A stretch of DNA of 64,000 bases from assembly GCA_028095005.1 (NCBI GenBank), contig CM051459.1, positions 116,409,431 through 116,473,430 on the forward strand. The letters run 5' to 3'. The notes below the pieces were generated by a model. The model saw nothing but the letters and a program-made list of their open reading frames with translations, did not search any database and was not told the origin of the DNA. The stretch comes from Rhynchospora pubera. Taxonomy: Eukaryota; Streptophyta; Magnoliopsida; Poales; Cyperaceae. How positions within the stretch are numbered: the stretch's first letter is position 1; each line of letters begins with the position of its first letter. Both the position numbers and the translations under genes were made by a program. This document shows positions 1-11,640 of this stretch, piece after piece.

Positions 1-2422
1 TATAAACGATATAATTTTTTTGTGTAAAAAATGAATTCATTTTGCACAACTAAATGATACATTAAATTATATAGAAACAAAATGAATTTCTTGACAAGTC
101 ATAAGATAATGGAGGCAACTAATTTAATTTGCTATTGTGGTCTTGAATTGATAAGATTTATTGACATTTTGCTATATGTATCATTATGTAATAAAAGAGC
201 TTTTTAAGGTTTTTTTTAATTATGTTGTGTTTCTTTGTAGAAGATTGAGATGCTATCATAACTAGGTAATGTGTGTGTGTACCTTTTCTAGTTAATAATG
301 AAAAGTGTACTCTTATATTGCAGTACTTTTATGGTCATTATTTGTTTGATTGTGTGTACATCATCACTGGACAGACGATGACCCTTTTTTATCATTGTTT
401 GTTTCTTACATCAATCGTTTGTGGTTTCTTACATTGTAAAGTCATGTATTTTATTGTGTTTTATTTACTAATTGCTCTATTTTTATATTTTCATTGCATT
501 ATACAATTATGTATTTATGAGTATTTTATTTTATAAATGTAGTCCGTAGATTTTGGAGAAGATTACAGCTCAAATCATTCATGTATTATTATACTAAAAT
601 TCATCTTTGATAGATTGTCCATGAAGAATGAATAACCTTCACTTCTTAGTACTAGTTTTCCTTCTCTAATTTTCAACCGAAGGTGTTCTACTTAAACTCT
701 ATTTTTGAATTTTTTTTCACTTAATTTGATTTTTTATTAATATGTTGTTGCATATTCTCTTGCTATAGGGATTTGCAGTAACTTTATTGAAAGACGATGA
801 TTCATTATTGGTGTATGAGCGTAGACTTTCATAGATGCATACTTAAAAGTAATAGGCCAATCTCACTAGTGTTTCATTGCTTTGCTGTCTGATTTTGCTA
901 TATTAATCCAATTATATAGCATAGTTATCATGAGACGGGAAGATTCAAAATCGAAAATTCTCATATTTGGTGATCTAATGGCGAATCTATCTTACTCTTT
1001 CCAATACCCTCCTCCATACCACTCTGGACTAGGAAATTAAGTCTAGAAATAACTAAGTAGTAATCATTGTATTATTGTGTTTTCCAGACAATTCATAGGA
1101 AAGAACATAATATTCTGTGAGTTTTCTAAAGAGACTTGTAAATTCATACTTTGTGGAGAGTGTCTAATTTGAGATTATACCTACTTAAGTGCAATGTTAT
1201 GCTTAGTGGTTTATGTTTGTTTACAGAAAAAAAAACTCTGAGAAAGTCAAGCCAAACTTTCAATATCAGATATTTTTTTTTGTTTTAAGAGAGATTTTTG
1301 AGTGGGCCAAATGGTATCCTTCAACTTTAACCTGAATTCTTCCATATATAATAATTGAACTTGACAGTGTAAATCTTAGAGTTGTCTCATTTCCTTAAAT
1401 CTAGGTCATGTTTCAAGGAGAAGTTTTTATTGTCTAAGATCCCTTTAATTTCTTAGCACTAAGTCTTGTGGGTGCTCCTTTTTAACATATTATTTAATCA
1501 ATTATGTCTTTTGAGTATTTATTATTGTAAGTTATAATGATTTTTTTTCTTAATCTTTTTGTTGCAGCTATGTTCATTATTTTTCTGTTGTCACTTATTG
1601 CATGTATGATAAACGTAGTCCAAATAACCAATCAAGCGCATGGCAAAAAAAAATGTTGAATTGGCATATACGAATCATGGTTAGCACAGGTCCAATTGCA
1701 AGCTCTACTACAGGAGGAGAAGAGATTTCCAGGGACAGAAGCATGGGCACAGTTAATGAGGAGATTGAACTGTTGAAGCAAATGATGGAAGACACAGAAA
1801 ATATGTTGTGTGCCAAACTTAACAGTTAACATTGAGAAGAGGAGAGCATACATAAATTTTTTTTTTACTTTTACCCTTATGCAGCTTATTTAAGTAACTA
1901 AAAGTTTAACACAATTGTATATGGAGTAATCAGTGCATTCGTATTAATAGTATAGAGGGTAATAGCGGTGGCATATCTCTCTATGGCATCATCCTTGATG
2001 GAAGCCACATCTATGGTTTTTTCATGCTACAGGTTTCACTAGTGTCATGGGTGCTCGGCCTGACAAGGGGCTTCTAGTGATAGTTTATTCTTGACAAGGG
2101 TATGTTGGTGAGTTTTTGTGATAGAAAGGAAGCGAAAAAGTCAAATTTTTTGTCTATTTTTTCTTCTAACTTGAAATTTGTTACTATTTTTATAGAATTG
2201 TAATGATATAGAATGAGCAGTATTTAAGAACTAGTGCGATGAATTGTATTTTTTTCATAATTTTTGTGTTGGTTAGTTGGTGCTTGAAGTAATCTAATAT
2301 GTTGGTCAATTGGTGCTTGTAGTTAGTAAATTTGGAGTGGCAGGAGAAATTTGGCAAAAGGCTGTTCTTAACTCCTAAATTACAGCAGTTGGTTCGAGGA
2401 TGACGACGTGTGTTTGGTTCTT
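1..2422. other. Degraded non-genic sequence left of the retrotransposon
   Basis: I see no complete gene here. Two pieces look exon-like but are unassigned. One follows a TTGCAG at 317-322 and has a second copy at 19227-19377. The other (1602-1829, +) follows TTGCAG at 1561-1566 and encodes a short acidic, coiled-coil-like end with the run EEIELLKQMMEDTENML before a stop. Neither matches a family I can name. The rest is AT-rich intergenic DNA. The copia element inserted at the right edge, splitting an imperfect palindrome around GTTCTTGCAAGAAC. Confidence 0.4.
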
Positions 2423-2427
2423 GCAAG

Positions 2428-2860
2428 TGTTATAATTAATATTATTAATATTAATTATAATTTAATGCGGCCTATATTATTAAATATGAACCAAGTTCAT
2501 TTATGAAATATGATTAAAGGGTGTATTGATTTTGATGGAAAATCAATGGACCAGATTTATTCAGAATTTGATCCCTTCAATTACCTTAGTCATAATTCTG
2601 AAATTTTATTAAGTAGTGGCACCTTTTCCCATATTTTCTCCCAACAAAAGAAAACCAAAATTTCAGAAAAAACGCCATTATTTTCTGCCATCATTTTGGA
2701 CTAAGGGAAATTGGAGAATATCAAATTTCCGCATCAAGATGTCTTCTCTACAAAATTGTGAGTTCTAGCTTATGATTTATTTAATTTTATATGAATTACG
2801 TGATCCTTATTAAATAATTTCAGAAATATTATCATGAATTAATATTTCAAATATCTAACA
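2428..2860 (+). repeat. 5' LTR of the copia element
   Basis: 433 bp, TG...CA bounded, aligned without gaps to the copy at 8389-8821. About seven substitutions were counted by eye (for example near 2469, 2524, 2618, 2639 and 2702-2715). The start contains a near-palindromic run of TTAATATTAATTATAA type. Confidence 0.93.
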
Positions 2861-2862
2861 TT

Positions 2863-2874
2863 TGGTATCAGAGC
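2863..2874 (+). other. Primer-binding site (tRNA-iMet type)
   Basis: TGGTATCAGAGC lies two bases after the 5' LTR. This is the usual plant copia site complementary to the 3' end of initiator tRNA-Met, where minus-strand DNA synthesis starts. Confidence 0.9.
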
Positions 2875-4041
2875 GGTACGTAATTTCATATAAAATTACT
2901 ACAAAAATCTTGATTCAATTACTGAAATTAATGATATTTTTCGTATTTAAATTAGTAATTAATGGTAATTTTTTAATCTGGAATTTAATAGTACTTATTT
3001 GATTATTGTGGCGTATTTCCAATTTTCTGGAATTTTCAACTTTGTGCGCTTATTGGGGTCTGTTATCAAATCATTTTACTTTCTCTTTCCTTCACGTGTT
3101 CACTCCAGAAGCATTAATTTTATCTACTTGGATTGGATACAAACCTTTAGTTCAATTTGTATTTCCAAACCATATCAGATCCGTTAATTGCTGCACAATT
3201 TGGCAAAGTTAACAAAAATTTTGAGAAAGTTCATCTGATGCTTTTGGACTAGTAAGTATGCACCCCAAACTTCCTAGTTTGTATAGAATCAACAAAATAA
3301 AGAATACGCCATTATTCTTAATCATAGAAAGGCTGATTGTTTATAGGGTTTGAAAATTAAATGTTTATTTCTCTTCTGTACGCGTCGTTCCTCACGCCTT
3401 TTCATCTTGTCCCCTTAATCACTTGAGTACATATGGTAACCCTTTATTTAACTAGGGAGTTGAATTTAGTTTATCACAAGAAATTTATCATAATGATTTA
3501 TAAAGTATTCAAAATCATTTATAACTTTATGATGTTATTTAACCGTACATAATTTTTGTATAATTTATGTGTGATAATTAAGTATATGATCTTATATTAT
3601 ATATACAAGTAACCCAACGGAACTATGTTATATATAATTTATTGTCATATAAATTTACTTTCAATATTTGATCGTTATCAATTTTACCAACTTTAATTGT
3701 GACTGCCATTTTATTAAAGGAAACTATGTTTTACATTATGTCTATTGTATTACTTATGTTTACATTTAATAAATTATAAATGTCAATTTTACCAACTTTA
3801 ATTGTCAAATATAATTTATTAAATGAATTTCGTCTTATGTTTTCAATTTATTTCTGCCCAACGGTGATATGAATTGATTTTAATGGATCAACTAATAAAC
3901 CTGAAATATTAATTGACGTTTTATTATTTCAGATTAGTTAATTATTAGTCCCCTAATTATAGTTGATCTAATTTATTTAATTTTATATGTCTGTGGATTT
4001 TAGTTAATAGTAAGCATTTTATTTGTCATGAATTTGCAGCA

Positions 4042-5340
4042 TTGAGCAATATTAGTAATCAAATCACTGGAATAACACCATTGAATGGAACTAATTTTTC
4101 AACTTGGAAAGAGCAAATTGAGATTGCTCTTGGTGTTCTTGAAATAGACCAAGCATTACGTTTGGATAAACCTGAAAAACCAAAGGATGATGCTGCAGAT
4201 GAAGAAAAAACTGCTTATGTAAAATGGGAGCGTTCTAATCGCATGTCTCTCATGATTATCAAAAGCACCATTTCTTTGGCTATTCGGGGAGGCATTCCTG
4301 AAAAGAATGTTGCTGGTGAACTTTTTACTGCTAAAGAATTTTTAGCCTCTGTTGAGGAGCAGTTTAAGAGTACATCAAAGGCTAATGCAAGTGCTCTCAT
4401 AATGAAAATGCTCACTACCAAGTATAATGGGACTAGCGGTGTACGTGAACATATCATGATGATGAATGATATGGCCGCAAAATTAAATGGCATGGACATG
4501 GCAATTTCTGAGGGATTTTTGGTTCATTTCATTATGACTTCTCTTCCAGCTCAGTTTGGTCCTTTCAAGATCAATTACAACACGCAGAAAGAGAAGTGGA
4601 AAATAAGCGAATTGATTGCCATGTGTGTTGAAGAAGAAGAAAGGCTTAAGACTGAAAAACCTGACTTTGCACATGCTGCCATTGAAAGTCCAAAACTGAA
4701 AAAGAACAAAGGTAAAGGAAAGAATAAGAATGATGCTGGTCTTGGTGTTAACAAAGCAAGTACATCTGGTACAAAACGTGTTTTTAAGTGCAATCACTGC
4801 AAGAAACCTGGACACGTAAGGAAGGAGTGTACCAAGTTCAGAGCGTGGCTTGCCAAGAAGCGTAATGATTTTAATTATATGATTTGTGAGTCCCTTTTAA
4901 TTGATGTTCCCTTAAATACGTGGTGGGTTGACACTGGTGCCTCTGTGCACATTACGAACTCATTGCAGGGATTCCTTTCCGTGAGGATGCTGGAAAAGGG
5001 AAAAAGGAAGCTTAAAGTTGCCAATGGATTAGAGGCTGAAGTGGAGGCCGTAGGAACTCTTCGTTTAGTCTTGAAGAGTAGCTTTATTCTCTATTTACAT
5101 GATGTAGTTTATATTCCTAGTGTGATTAGAAATTTAATTTTCGTTTCTAGACTTGATGCGTGTGGTTTTATGTTTCACTTTGGAAATAATGAGTTGAGAC
5201 TATATCATAACTCTAAGTTTGTTGGTTCTGGATTATTATGTGACAATCTATATAAATTATGTTTGGATTCTTCCTTTTCTGATTCTTTATTATCCCTGAA
5301 TGTTAATTGTGTTGATCACAAACGTGGCACAAAGAGTTAA
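4042..5340 (+). pseudogene. Copia gag-protease reading frame, damaged at both ends
   Basis: The frame is open for 432 codons. The N-terminal half is a copia gag (UBN2 type). A CCHC zinc knuckle (C250, C253, H258, C263) lies in CNHCKKPGHVRKEC and binds nucleic acid. The aspartic protease active site DTGAS follows at residues 297-301. The frame does not begin with ATG: the sequence at 4041-4044 is ATTG, and the nearest ATG at 4028 is out of frame and soon stops. The frame ends at TAA 5338-5340, just where the linker to integrase should be. The downstream integrase frame is in the same register, so the parent element had one gag-pol polyprotein. Confidence 0.88.
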
Positions 5341-5352
5341 GGGAAATAAGAA

Positions 5353-8061
5353 ATGGGTCATATTTCAAGAGATAGAATGCAACGTCTCATTAAAAATGAA
5401 ATTCTCCCAACATTAGATTTTTCTGATTTTGAAAATTGTGTTGAATGTGTTAAGGGAAAATTTGTTAAGGGAAATAAGAAAGGAGCCACTCGAAGTGGGG
5501 GACTATTGGAATTAATTCACACCGATATATGCGGTCCTTTTCCCACTCCGAGTTTAAACGGACACAAATCATTCATTACTTTTATTGATGATTACTCACG
5601 CTATGCTTATGTGTTCTTAATTTCTGAAAAATCTGAGGCACTAGACAAATTTAAGATTTTTAAGGCTGAAGTTGAAAATCAACATAATCTTAAAATTAAA
5701 GTAGTGCGATCAGATAGAGGCGGTGAGTATTATGGTAGGCACACTGACTTGGGTCAAAGTCGAGGTCCATTTGCTTTGTTTCTTCAAGAAAGTGGTATTG
5801 TTCATCAATTCTCTATGCCGGGTGATCCTCGGCAAAATGGAGTGGATGAAAGGCGTAATCGTACATTAATGGATATGGTACGAAGTATGATATGCAATAC
5901 CACTTTACCAGAATTTTTGTGGTCTGAGGCTTTAAAAACAGCCACACATGTTCTCAATCGAGTTCCTAGTAAATCCGTTCCAGCAACATCTTATGAATTG
6001 TGGACTGGAAGAAAACCACAACTAGGATACTTACGTGTGTGGGGCTGTCCTGCTGAAGCAAAAGTCTACAATTCACAAATTAAGAAACTGGATTCCAAAA
6101 CCGTAAGTTGTTCTTTCATAGGATATCCAGAGAGGTCCAAAGGTTTTAGATTTTATTGTCCCTCGCATACCACTAGAATAGTTGAGACAAGACATGCAGT
6201 ATTTTTTGAAAATGGCAACATTAGTGGGAGTAATGAAAAACGAACTATAAACCTCGATGAAGAAGATCGAATTTATGTTCCAACTTCGGTCATTTCAGAG
6301 GCTACAAGTTCTGTTTCTCCATTATTACTAAATGAAGGTACTAATGTTAATAATGTTCCTAACAATGAAGAAGTACCTTTGCTGCCACAGGAACCTTTAC
6401 GCAAGTCGCAAAGAGAACGAAAATCTGCAATACCTGATGATTATATTGTATACCTTACTGAAGAAGGTGGCGATATAGGTCATGGAGATGATCCTATCTC
6501 CTTCAAGGATGCCATGAAAAGTGATAAGTCATCTCAGTGGCTGGAAGCCATGAATGATGAGATGAACTCAATGCAACAAAATGATGTTTGGGACCTTGTT
6601 GAGTTACCTAAAGGTGTTAAACCCGTAGGGTACAAATGGGTTTACAAAACTAAAACTGATTCTCATGGTAACATCGAAAGATACAAGGCTCGATTGGTTG
6701 CAAAAGGCTTTACACAACAAGAAGGTATACATTATGATAATACTTTTTCTCCTGTCTCAAAGAAAGATTCATTAAGAATTGTTTTAGCTCTTGTAGCTCA
6801 TTATGATCTCGAGTTGCATCAAATGGACGTGAAAACCGCATTCCTTAATGGTGACTTGCATGAAGAAATTTTCATGAAACAACCTGAAGGTTTTGTTGTT
6901 AAAGGCAAGGAACATATGGGCTGCCGGTTGAAGCGATCAATTTATGGGTTAAAGCAAGCTTCAAGGCAGTGGTATCTCAAGTTTGATGAGGTCATAACAG
7001 AATTTGGATTTCAAGAAAACACTTTTGATCAATGCATATATCTCAAGGTTAGTGGGAGCAGATTTATCATTCTTGTTTTGTATGTGGATGACATTTTGTT
7101 AGCAAGCAGTGATTTAGACATGTTGTACGAGACAAAACGCTTTCTTTCAAAGAAATTTGAAATGAAGGATCTTGGTGAAGCCTCTTATGTCATAGGCATT
7201 GAAATCCACCGTGATCGGTCTCGTGGTCTCTTAGGTTTATCACAAAAGGCATATATCGAGAAAATACTTAAGCGCTACAATATGCAAAATTGTTCTCCAA
7301 GTGTTGCTCACATTTTCAAAGGTGACAAATTCAGCAAGGCTCAATGTCCCAAAACTGAATCAGAACGTAAGCAAATGGAAAAGAATGAGTATGCTTCGGT
7401 TGTTGGAAGCTTAATGTATGCTCAAGTTTGCACACGTCCTGATATTGCATTTGTAGTTGGCATACTTGGCCGATATCAATCAAATCCAGGTTTGGATCAT
7501 TGGCGAGCTGCTAAGAAAGTCTTACGCTATTTGCAAGGGACTAAAGACTACATGCTTACTTACAGAAAGTCCGATAACCTTGAGGTCATTGGTTATTCCG
7601 ATTCGGATTTTGCTGGATGTGTAGACACGAAGAAATCCACATCAGGATACATATTCATGCTTGCAGGGGGACCAATTTCATGGAAGAGTGCCAAACAGTC
7701 CTTAGTTGCATCTTCCACAATGCAAGCAGAATTTGTAGCGTGTTTTGAAGCTACTGGTCAAGCAGTTTGGTTGAAGAATTTCATACCTGAACTTCAAGTG
7801 ATTGAAAGTATTGCGAGACCGCTCACGCTATTTTGTGATAATGAGGCTGCTGTTTTCTTCTCTAAAAACAACAAGTCCAGCGGTGCTACTAAATGGATTG
7901 ACATCAAGTATCTTGTTGTTAGACAGAAAATTAAGGATAATGTTATTGTCATACAACACATCAATACAAGATCTATGTTAGTTGATTCTCTAACAAAAGC
8001 ACTACCACCTACTCTTTTCAAAGAGCATGTAGCCGGCATGGGTTTGGTTAGTGACTTGTGA
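5353..8061 (+). pseudogene. Copia integrase-reverse transcriptase-RNase H frame
   Basis: 902 codons, same frame as gag but cut off from it by TAA codons at 5338 and 5347. In order: the C-terminal part of the gag-pre-integrase region (paired cysteines in CVECVKG); the integrase core with HTD near residue 55, SDRGGEY near 120 and NGVDERRNR near 162; a copia reverse transcriptase with YKARLVAKG, MDVKTAFLNG and the catalytic YVDD at 577-580; and RNase H with YSDSDFAG near 748 and FCDNEAA near 827. Length and order are normal for copia pol. The body is uninterrupted, so the lesions are confined to the gag-pol junction and the gag start. The start at 5353 is only the first ATG after the stops, not a proven initiation site. 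Confidence 0.9.
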
Positions 8062-8377
8062 TGTTGTAATGAACAATAATATATTTATTAAGTTATGTAT
8101 TGAAGCTTCATTTATGTATTGACTGAATTTATATTGTTTGCTTATTTCTTATGTTTGCGCATTAATGTAATTTGTATAAGCAAATATATTTATGTGGATC
8201 GAATAAATTTAATTAACCATATGTTGGAAAGAATGCCATTTCTATAATTAATAGGGATCAAATAACAGTTTTAGTTATTTTGATTATATTAGTTTAGTTT
8301 GATATTTCTAACTGAACAAGGTTTATGTTTTATTGGCCAATTCTGAATTTGTGTTTTATTATGATATTTTATAGGCC

Positions 8378-8388
8378 AAGTGGGAGAA
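8378..8388 (+). other. Polypurine tract
   Basis: AAGTGGGAGAA directly precedes the 3' LTR. It is the usual copia purine primer for plus-strand synthesis. Confidence 0.88.
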
Positions 8389-8821
8389 TGTTATAATTAA
8401 TATTATTAATATTAATTATAATTTAATGTGGCCTATATTATTAAATATGAACCAAGTTCATTTATGAAATATGATTAAAGGGTGCATTGATTTTGATGGA
8501 AAATCAATGGACCAGATTTATTCAGAATTTGATCCCTTCAATTACCTTAGTCATAATTCTGAAATTTTATTAAGTAGTGTCACCTTTTCCCATATTTTCG
8601 CCCAACAAAAGAAAACCAAAATTTCAGAAAAAACGCCATTATTTTCTGCCATCATTTTGGACCAAGGAAAATTGGAGAAGATCAAATTTCCGCATCAAGA
8701 TGTCTTCTCTACAAAATTGTGAGTTCTAGCTTATGATTTATTTAATTTTATATGAATTACGTGATCCTTATTAAATAATTTCAGAAATATTATCATGAAT
8801 TAATATTTCAAATATCTAACA
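8389..8821 (+). repeat. 3' LTR of the copia element
   Basis: 433 bp, about 98% identical by eye to 2428-2860, and followed by the second copy of the target duplication GCAAG at 8822-8826. Confidence 0.93.
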
Positions 8822-8826
8822 GCAAG

Positions 8827-9000
8827 AACAAGGGACGAACAAGGCATCCACGAACAACCCCTAGTTCGTGCCTAGTTCGTGAAAATCGGGAGATTAGGAG
8901 CAATAAAGAAGTTCACGAACTACGGCTGTTCGTGAGTTGTTTGGATCTCGCGAACTAGCCTTGTTCACGAACTGCTAGTTCGTGGATGGTGCCAAACACA
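8827..9000. repeat. Cluster of CACGAAC / GTTCGTG inverted motifs
   Basis: Within about 170 bp the heptamer CACGAAC or its complement GTTCGTG, or close variants such as GACGAAC and CGCGAAC, occurs about ten times on both strands. Neighbouring copies could pair into hairpins. The copia insertion lies immediately to the left and probably split this array. Function unknown; it may be the subterminal region of a DNA transposon. Confidence 0.6.
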
Positions 9001-9077
9001 CCGATTAATATGTGCTGCCTCTAATTCAATCTGTCATGTGTCCGATGAACACGCAAAATAAAATAATATGAAGCTGT

Positions 9078-9180
9078 GGACTTTTTCTGTCATTATTTGG
9101 GAAACCAGAAATGTCCGGTCACAGTCATGAGAAAACAAGCTTGTACGGTGAGTACGCTCATAATGCTCATAATGCAACAT
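9078..9180 (+). repeat. Dispersed repeat, copy A (partner at 18386-18470)
   Basis: The segment running from TTTTTCTGTCATTATT to CGGTGAGTACGCTCATAAT has a diverged copy in the same orientation at 18386-18470. It has no recognisable coding content. Confidence 0.6.
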
Positions 9181-9664
9181 TGTTAATTGTTATGTTGATT
9201 CATTCCCCAATTAGCAGTCTATGGTCGTACATTTTCCCTCCCATCACGAGTATTAAGTATATAATCTCCTGCTCCTATACCTTAAAAATATTAAAATATA
9301 TATATATATAACATAATAACAATTAACAAGGAAAAGAATCATAATCTGCTGGTTGAACCGTCGAAGAAATCCCATCGAAAATTTGGAACATTATAGCCTG
9401 TTTATTCTAGGCCCACTTTTAGGTAGAAACCCGAAATCATGCAGAGAGATAAAAAAGAAAATTGAAGAAAGGCGCGAGCCCAGGATCTTTAGGGGCCCAC
9501 TTCGATCGGCAGTTGAAGCGAGCGAACTGCGAAGTGCGAACACGCGCAGGAAATTAGAAATTTAGGGTGCATTTGGATGGTATGTGAATAGGCTTATTGG
9601 TGATGCGTTTGAACAAACTGCAATTGGTGATAGCCCCCATGGTCCACTTGTCATAGATGTGTAT

Positions 9665-10292
9665 TAGGGTGGCTGTCAATGAAATCCACTTACCCGTTTA
9701 TTTTATTCGTATCGTATTCGTTAAAGCGGATATGGGTAATGTTTTATTTTCGTTACAACAACTAGTATTGGTACGGATAAAGAAAACTTTTTGTTAACTT
9801 ATGGGGTACGGGTACAGATAAGGACTATTTCGTACCCATTATCTTACGGGTAATATTTTACAAACTAATATGTATATAAAATCATGTTTTAAGCATATTT
9901 TATAAGATATGTTATTCATTTCGATCTTCATCAAAAATTTTTATGATGAAGAAAAACTAATTTACACTATATATTGTATTGTAATTTATAATTAGTTATA
10001 TAGATTTTTTAATTTAATTGATATGAGAATAAATTTCATAATTTTTGTTATATCTAAATTATTATCTAAATATTTTACTTTATCTATATATTTATATGAT
10101 ATTATTTATTTAGCACATTATATATTTTAGTCATTATGTACTGTTATCATATTCTTACCGTTAATTCTTAACAGGTACGGATAAAGTTTTTTTAACGGAT
10201 ACGGATATGAATTCATGGGTAAAGAAAATTTTAACGGATGCAGATATAAAAATACCTTCTACCATACCTTACCGTATCCATTGACAGCCCTA
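9665..10292. mobile_element. hAT-like non-autonomous element
   Basis: 628 bp. The ends are inverted: TAGGGTGGCTGTCAATG on the left and, read inward from the right, TAGGGCTGTCAATGG. This matches the plant hAT terminal consensus. The 8-bp flanks ATGTGTAT (9657-9664) and ATACGCAT (10293-10300) fit an old target duplication with three transitions. Subterminal motifs of the type ACGGATA recur near both ends. The interior is AT-rich with no coding capacity. Confidence 0.75.
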
Positions 10293-10772
10293 ATACGCAT
10301 CACTAAACTGTTGAAAACGGAAAATAATCATACCTTTTGAGTAGCTACCTAAAAATGAAATCGGAGAGAAACAAGAGGGCAAACTGTAATAAATGTGCTT
10401 TGACCAGCTTTTACTAAAGTTGACCAAAAGTTGGACTTTTGACTTAGTCAATGATTTTACTCATTGTTGAGCGCATGAAAAAAAAATGTATATGCAAGAC
10501 CTTTGTGCTGTTTTACATTATGTACGGTTCATCACCGAATGAAAAACAAAAAGGAGACACTCATGCACATGTGTCATCTCTCCATTAATTGTTACTTTTG
10601 CCTTTCTTTTGTCTACCGAACAACTAAAATAAAGGAATGGTCTCATGCCTTATTTATGCAATCGTCTATGTTACCGGGCCTTTTTTTTTTATTATTTGCA
10701 CAACAGAACCGAAAAAAAAAAACACAAACAAAAAAAAATGAATGGAAAGAAAGTGGGTTCGTTAATCATTTT

Positions 10773-11052
10773 ACAAATTGATAAATCTAATTAAACCAAT
10801 TCAATCTACATATGAAATATTATTACAAACCAAATTTTATATTTTTTTAAAATTTTTTTACTATTTTTTTTCAAATTTTCTAACATTTTTCGTTTTTGGT
10901 ACAAATAATGATAAGGAAATTCCAAAAATGATAGGTTTTAAAAATTTTGAAAAAAAATAGTAAATAAATTTATAAAAATGTAAAATTTAGTTTGTAATGA
11001 GATTTCAATATATATATTGGATTAGTTTAGTTAAATTTGTCAATTTATAAAA
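10773..11052. mobile_element. AT-rich hairpin MITE
   Basis: The left half (CAAATTGATAAATCTAATTAAACC, then ATATGAAAT, then CAAACCAAATTTTATATTTT) is mirrored by the right half, making a foldback of about 280 bp. The core resembles the elements at 17197-17681 and 58775-59000. No coding capacity. Confidence 0.6.
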
Positions 11053-11194
11053 CTATCGACATATGCACTATGGCATCTCTCTCTATCTCGAGAGAACAGA
11101 TATAGTATACTAATGTGCATATGGACCATATGCACAGGATTTTTATGCCGTTGGATTGGCTTCAAAATGCGTGCTGTGATTTAGATCAGCGGAT

Positions 11195-11640
11195 TTGACT
11201 GAGGCGCTGAAACTCCGAACTCTCCGTCATTTTCGACAATTTTCCGTTGCTTTCACCGTTTGCACCTCTACGGCTCCATCTTGTCCTCTCCTCTCCTCTC
11301 TCTCTCGCGTACCCAAGGTTCGCACCTCTCTCCGCCTCATCTCGAAGCACCTCCTCCTCCGCCTTCCCCTCATCTCCTCTCGAAGAACCTCCTTCTCCTC
11401 TCAAAACATTAGATCTGCACCTAGGCCAATTAACCATATATGCTTCTACTGTTCCCTCCATCGCAAAAAGAAAACCCTAAGTTTGCTAATCTCGTGTATT
11501 CCCAAGGCACCTCCTTCTTCTCTCGGATCACCAGTATCGACAAATTTGCCTCTGCCTCCTCTCAAATCAACCCCGATCAGCACCTCCACCTCATCTCCTC
11601 GGTCAATACCTCCGCCCTCCTCAGTAAGCACCTGATCAAT
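11195..11640 (+). other. CT-rich gene-start-like fragment inside the Pack-MULE
   Basis: This pyrimidine-rich, relatively GC-rich stretch resembles a plant 5' UTR or first exon and ends near a consensus donor (CA|GTAAGCA at about 11623). It is open for 146 codons in one frame and 77 in another. The peptides are Ser/Pro/Arg-rich and unrecognised. It may be a captured 5' end of a host gene, since the left inverted repeat lies immediately upstream. An exon-like piece at about 12152-12218 (acceptor TTTACAG, then a short frame ending DIDFAPMI and stop) could be part of the same capture. Confidence 0.35.

Larger units (their letters stand above)
2428..8821 (+). mobile_element. Full-length Ty1/copia LTR retrotransposon
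   Basis: The element is 6394 bp and has two 433-bp LTRs that begin TGTTATAATT and end ATCTAACA. The 5-bp target duplication GCAAG is identical at 2423-2427 and 8822-8826. It has a tRNA-iMet-type primer-binding site after the left LTR and a purine tract before the right LTR. The protein order is gag, protease, integrase, reverse transcriptase, RNase H, which is diagnostic of Ty1/copia rather than Ty3. By eye the LTRs differ at about seven sites, so the insertion is fairly young. The copy looks non-autonomous: the gag ATG is missing and two stop codons sit between protease and integrase. The leader before gag is long, about 1.18 kb. Confidence 0.95.

Noticed and set aside
2510..2704. Frames in both LTRs
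   Set aside because: Duplicated only because the LTRs are repeated; no gene features and no conservation signal.
7794..8039. Minus-strand frame opposite the copia RNase H, and similar frames opposite gag
   Set aside because: Shadow of the plus-strand polyprotein.
11195..11635. 146-codon frame as a real gene
   Set aside because: Ser/Pro/Arg-rich translation of a CT-rich tract, overlapping frames also open, lies within a transposon next to its inverted end. Kept only as a fragment.
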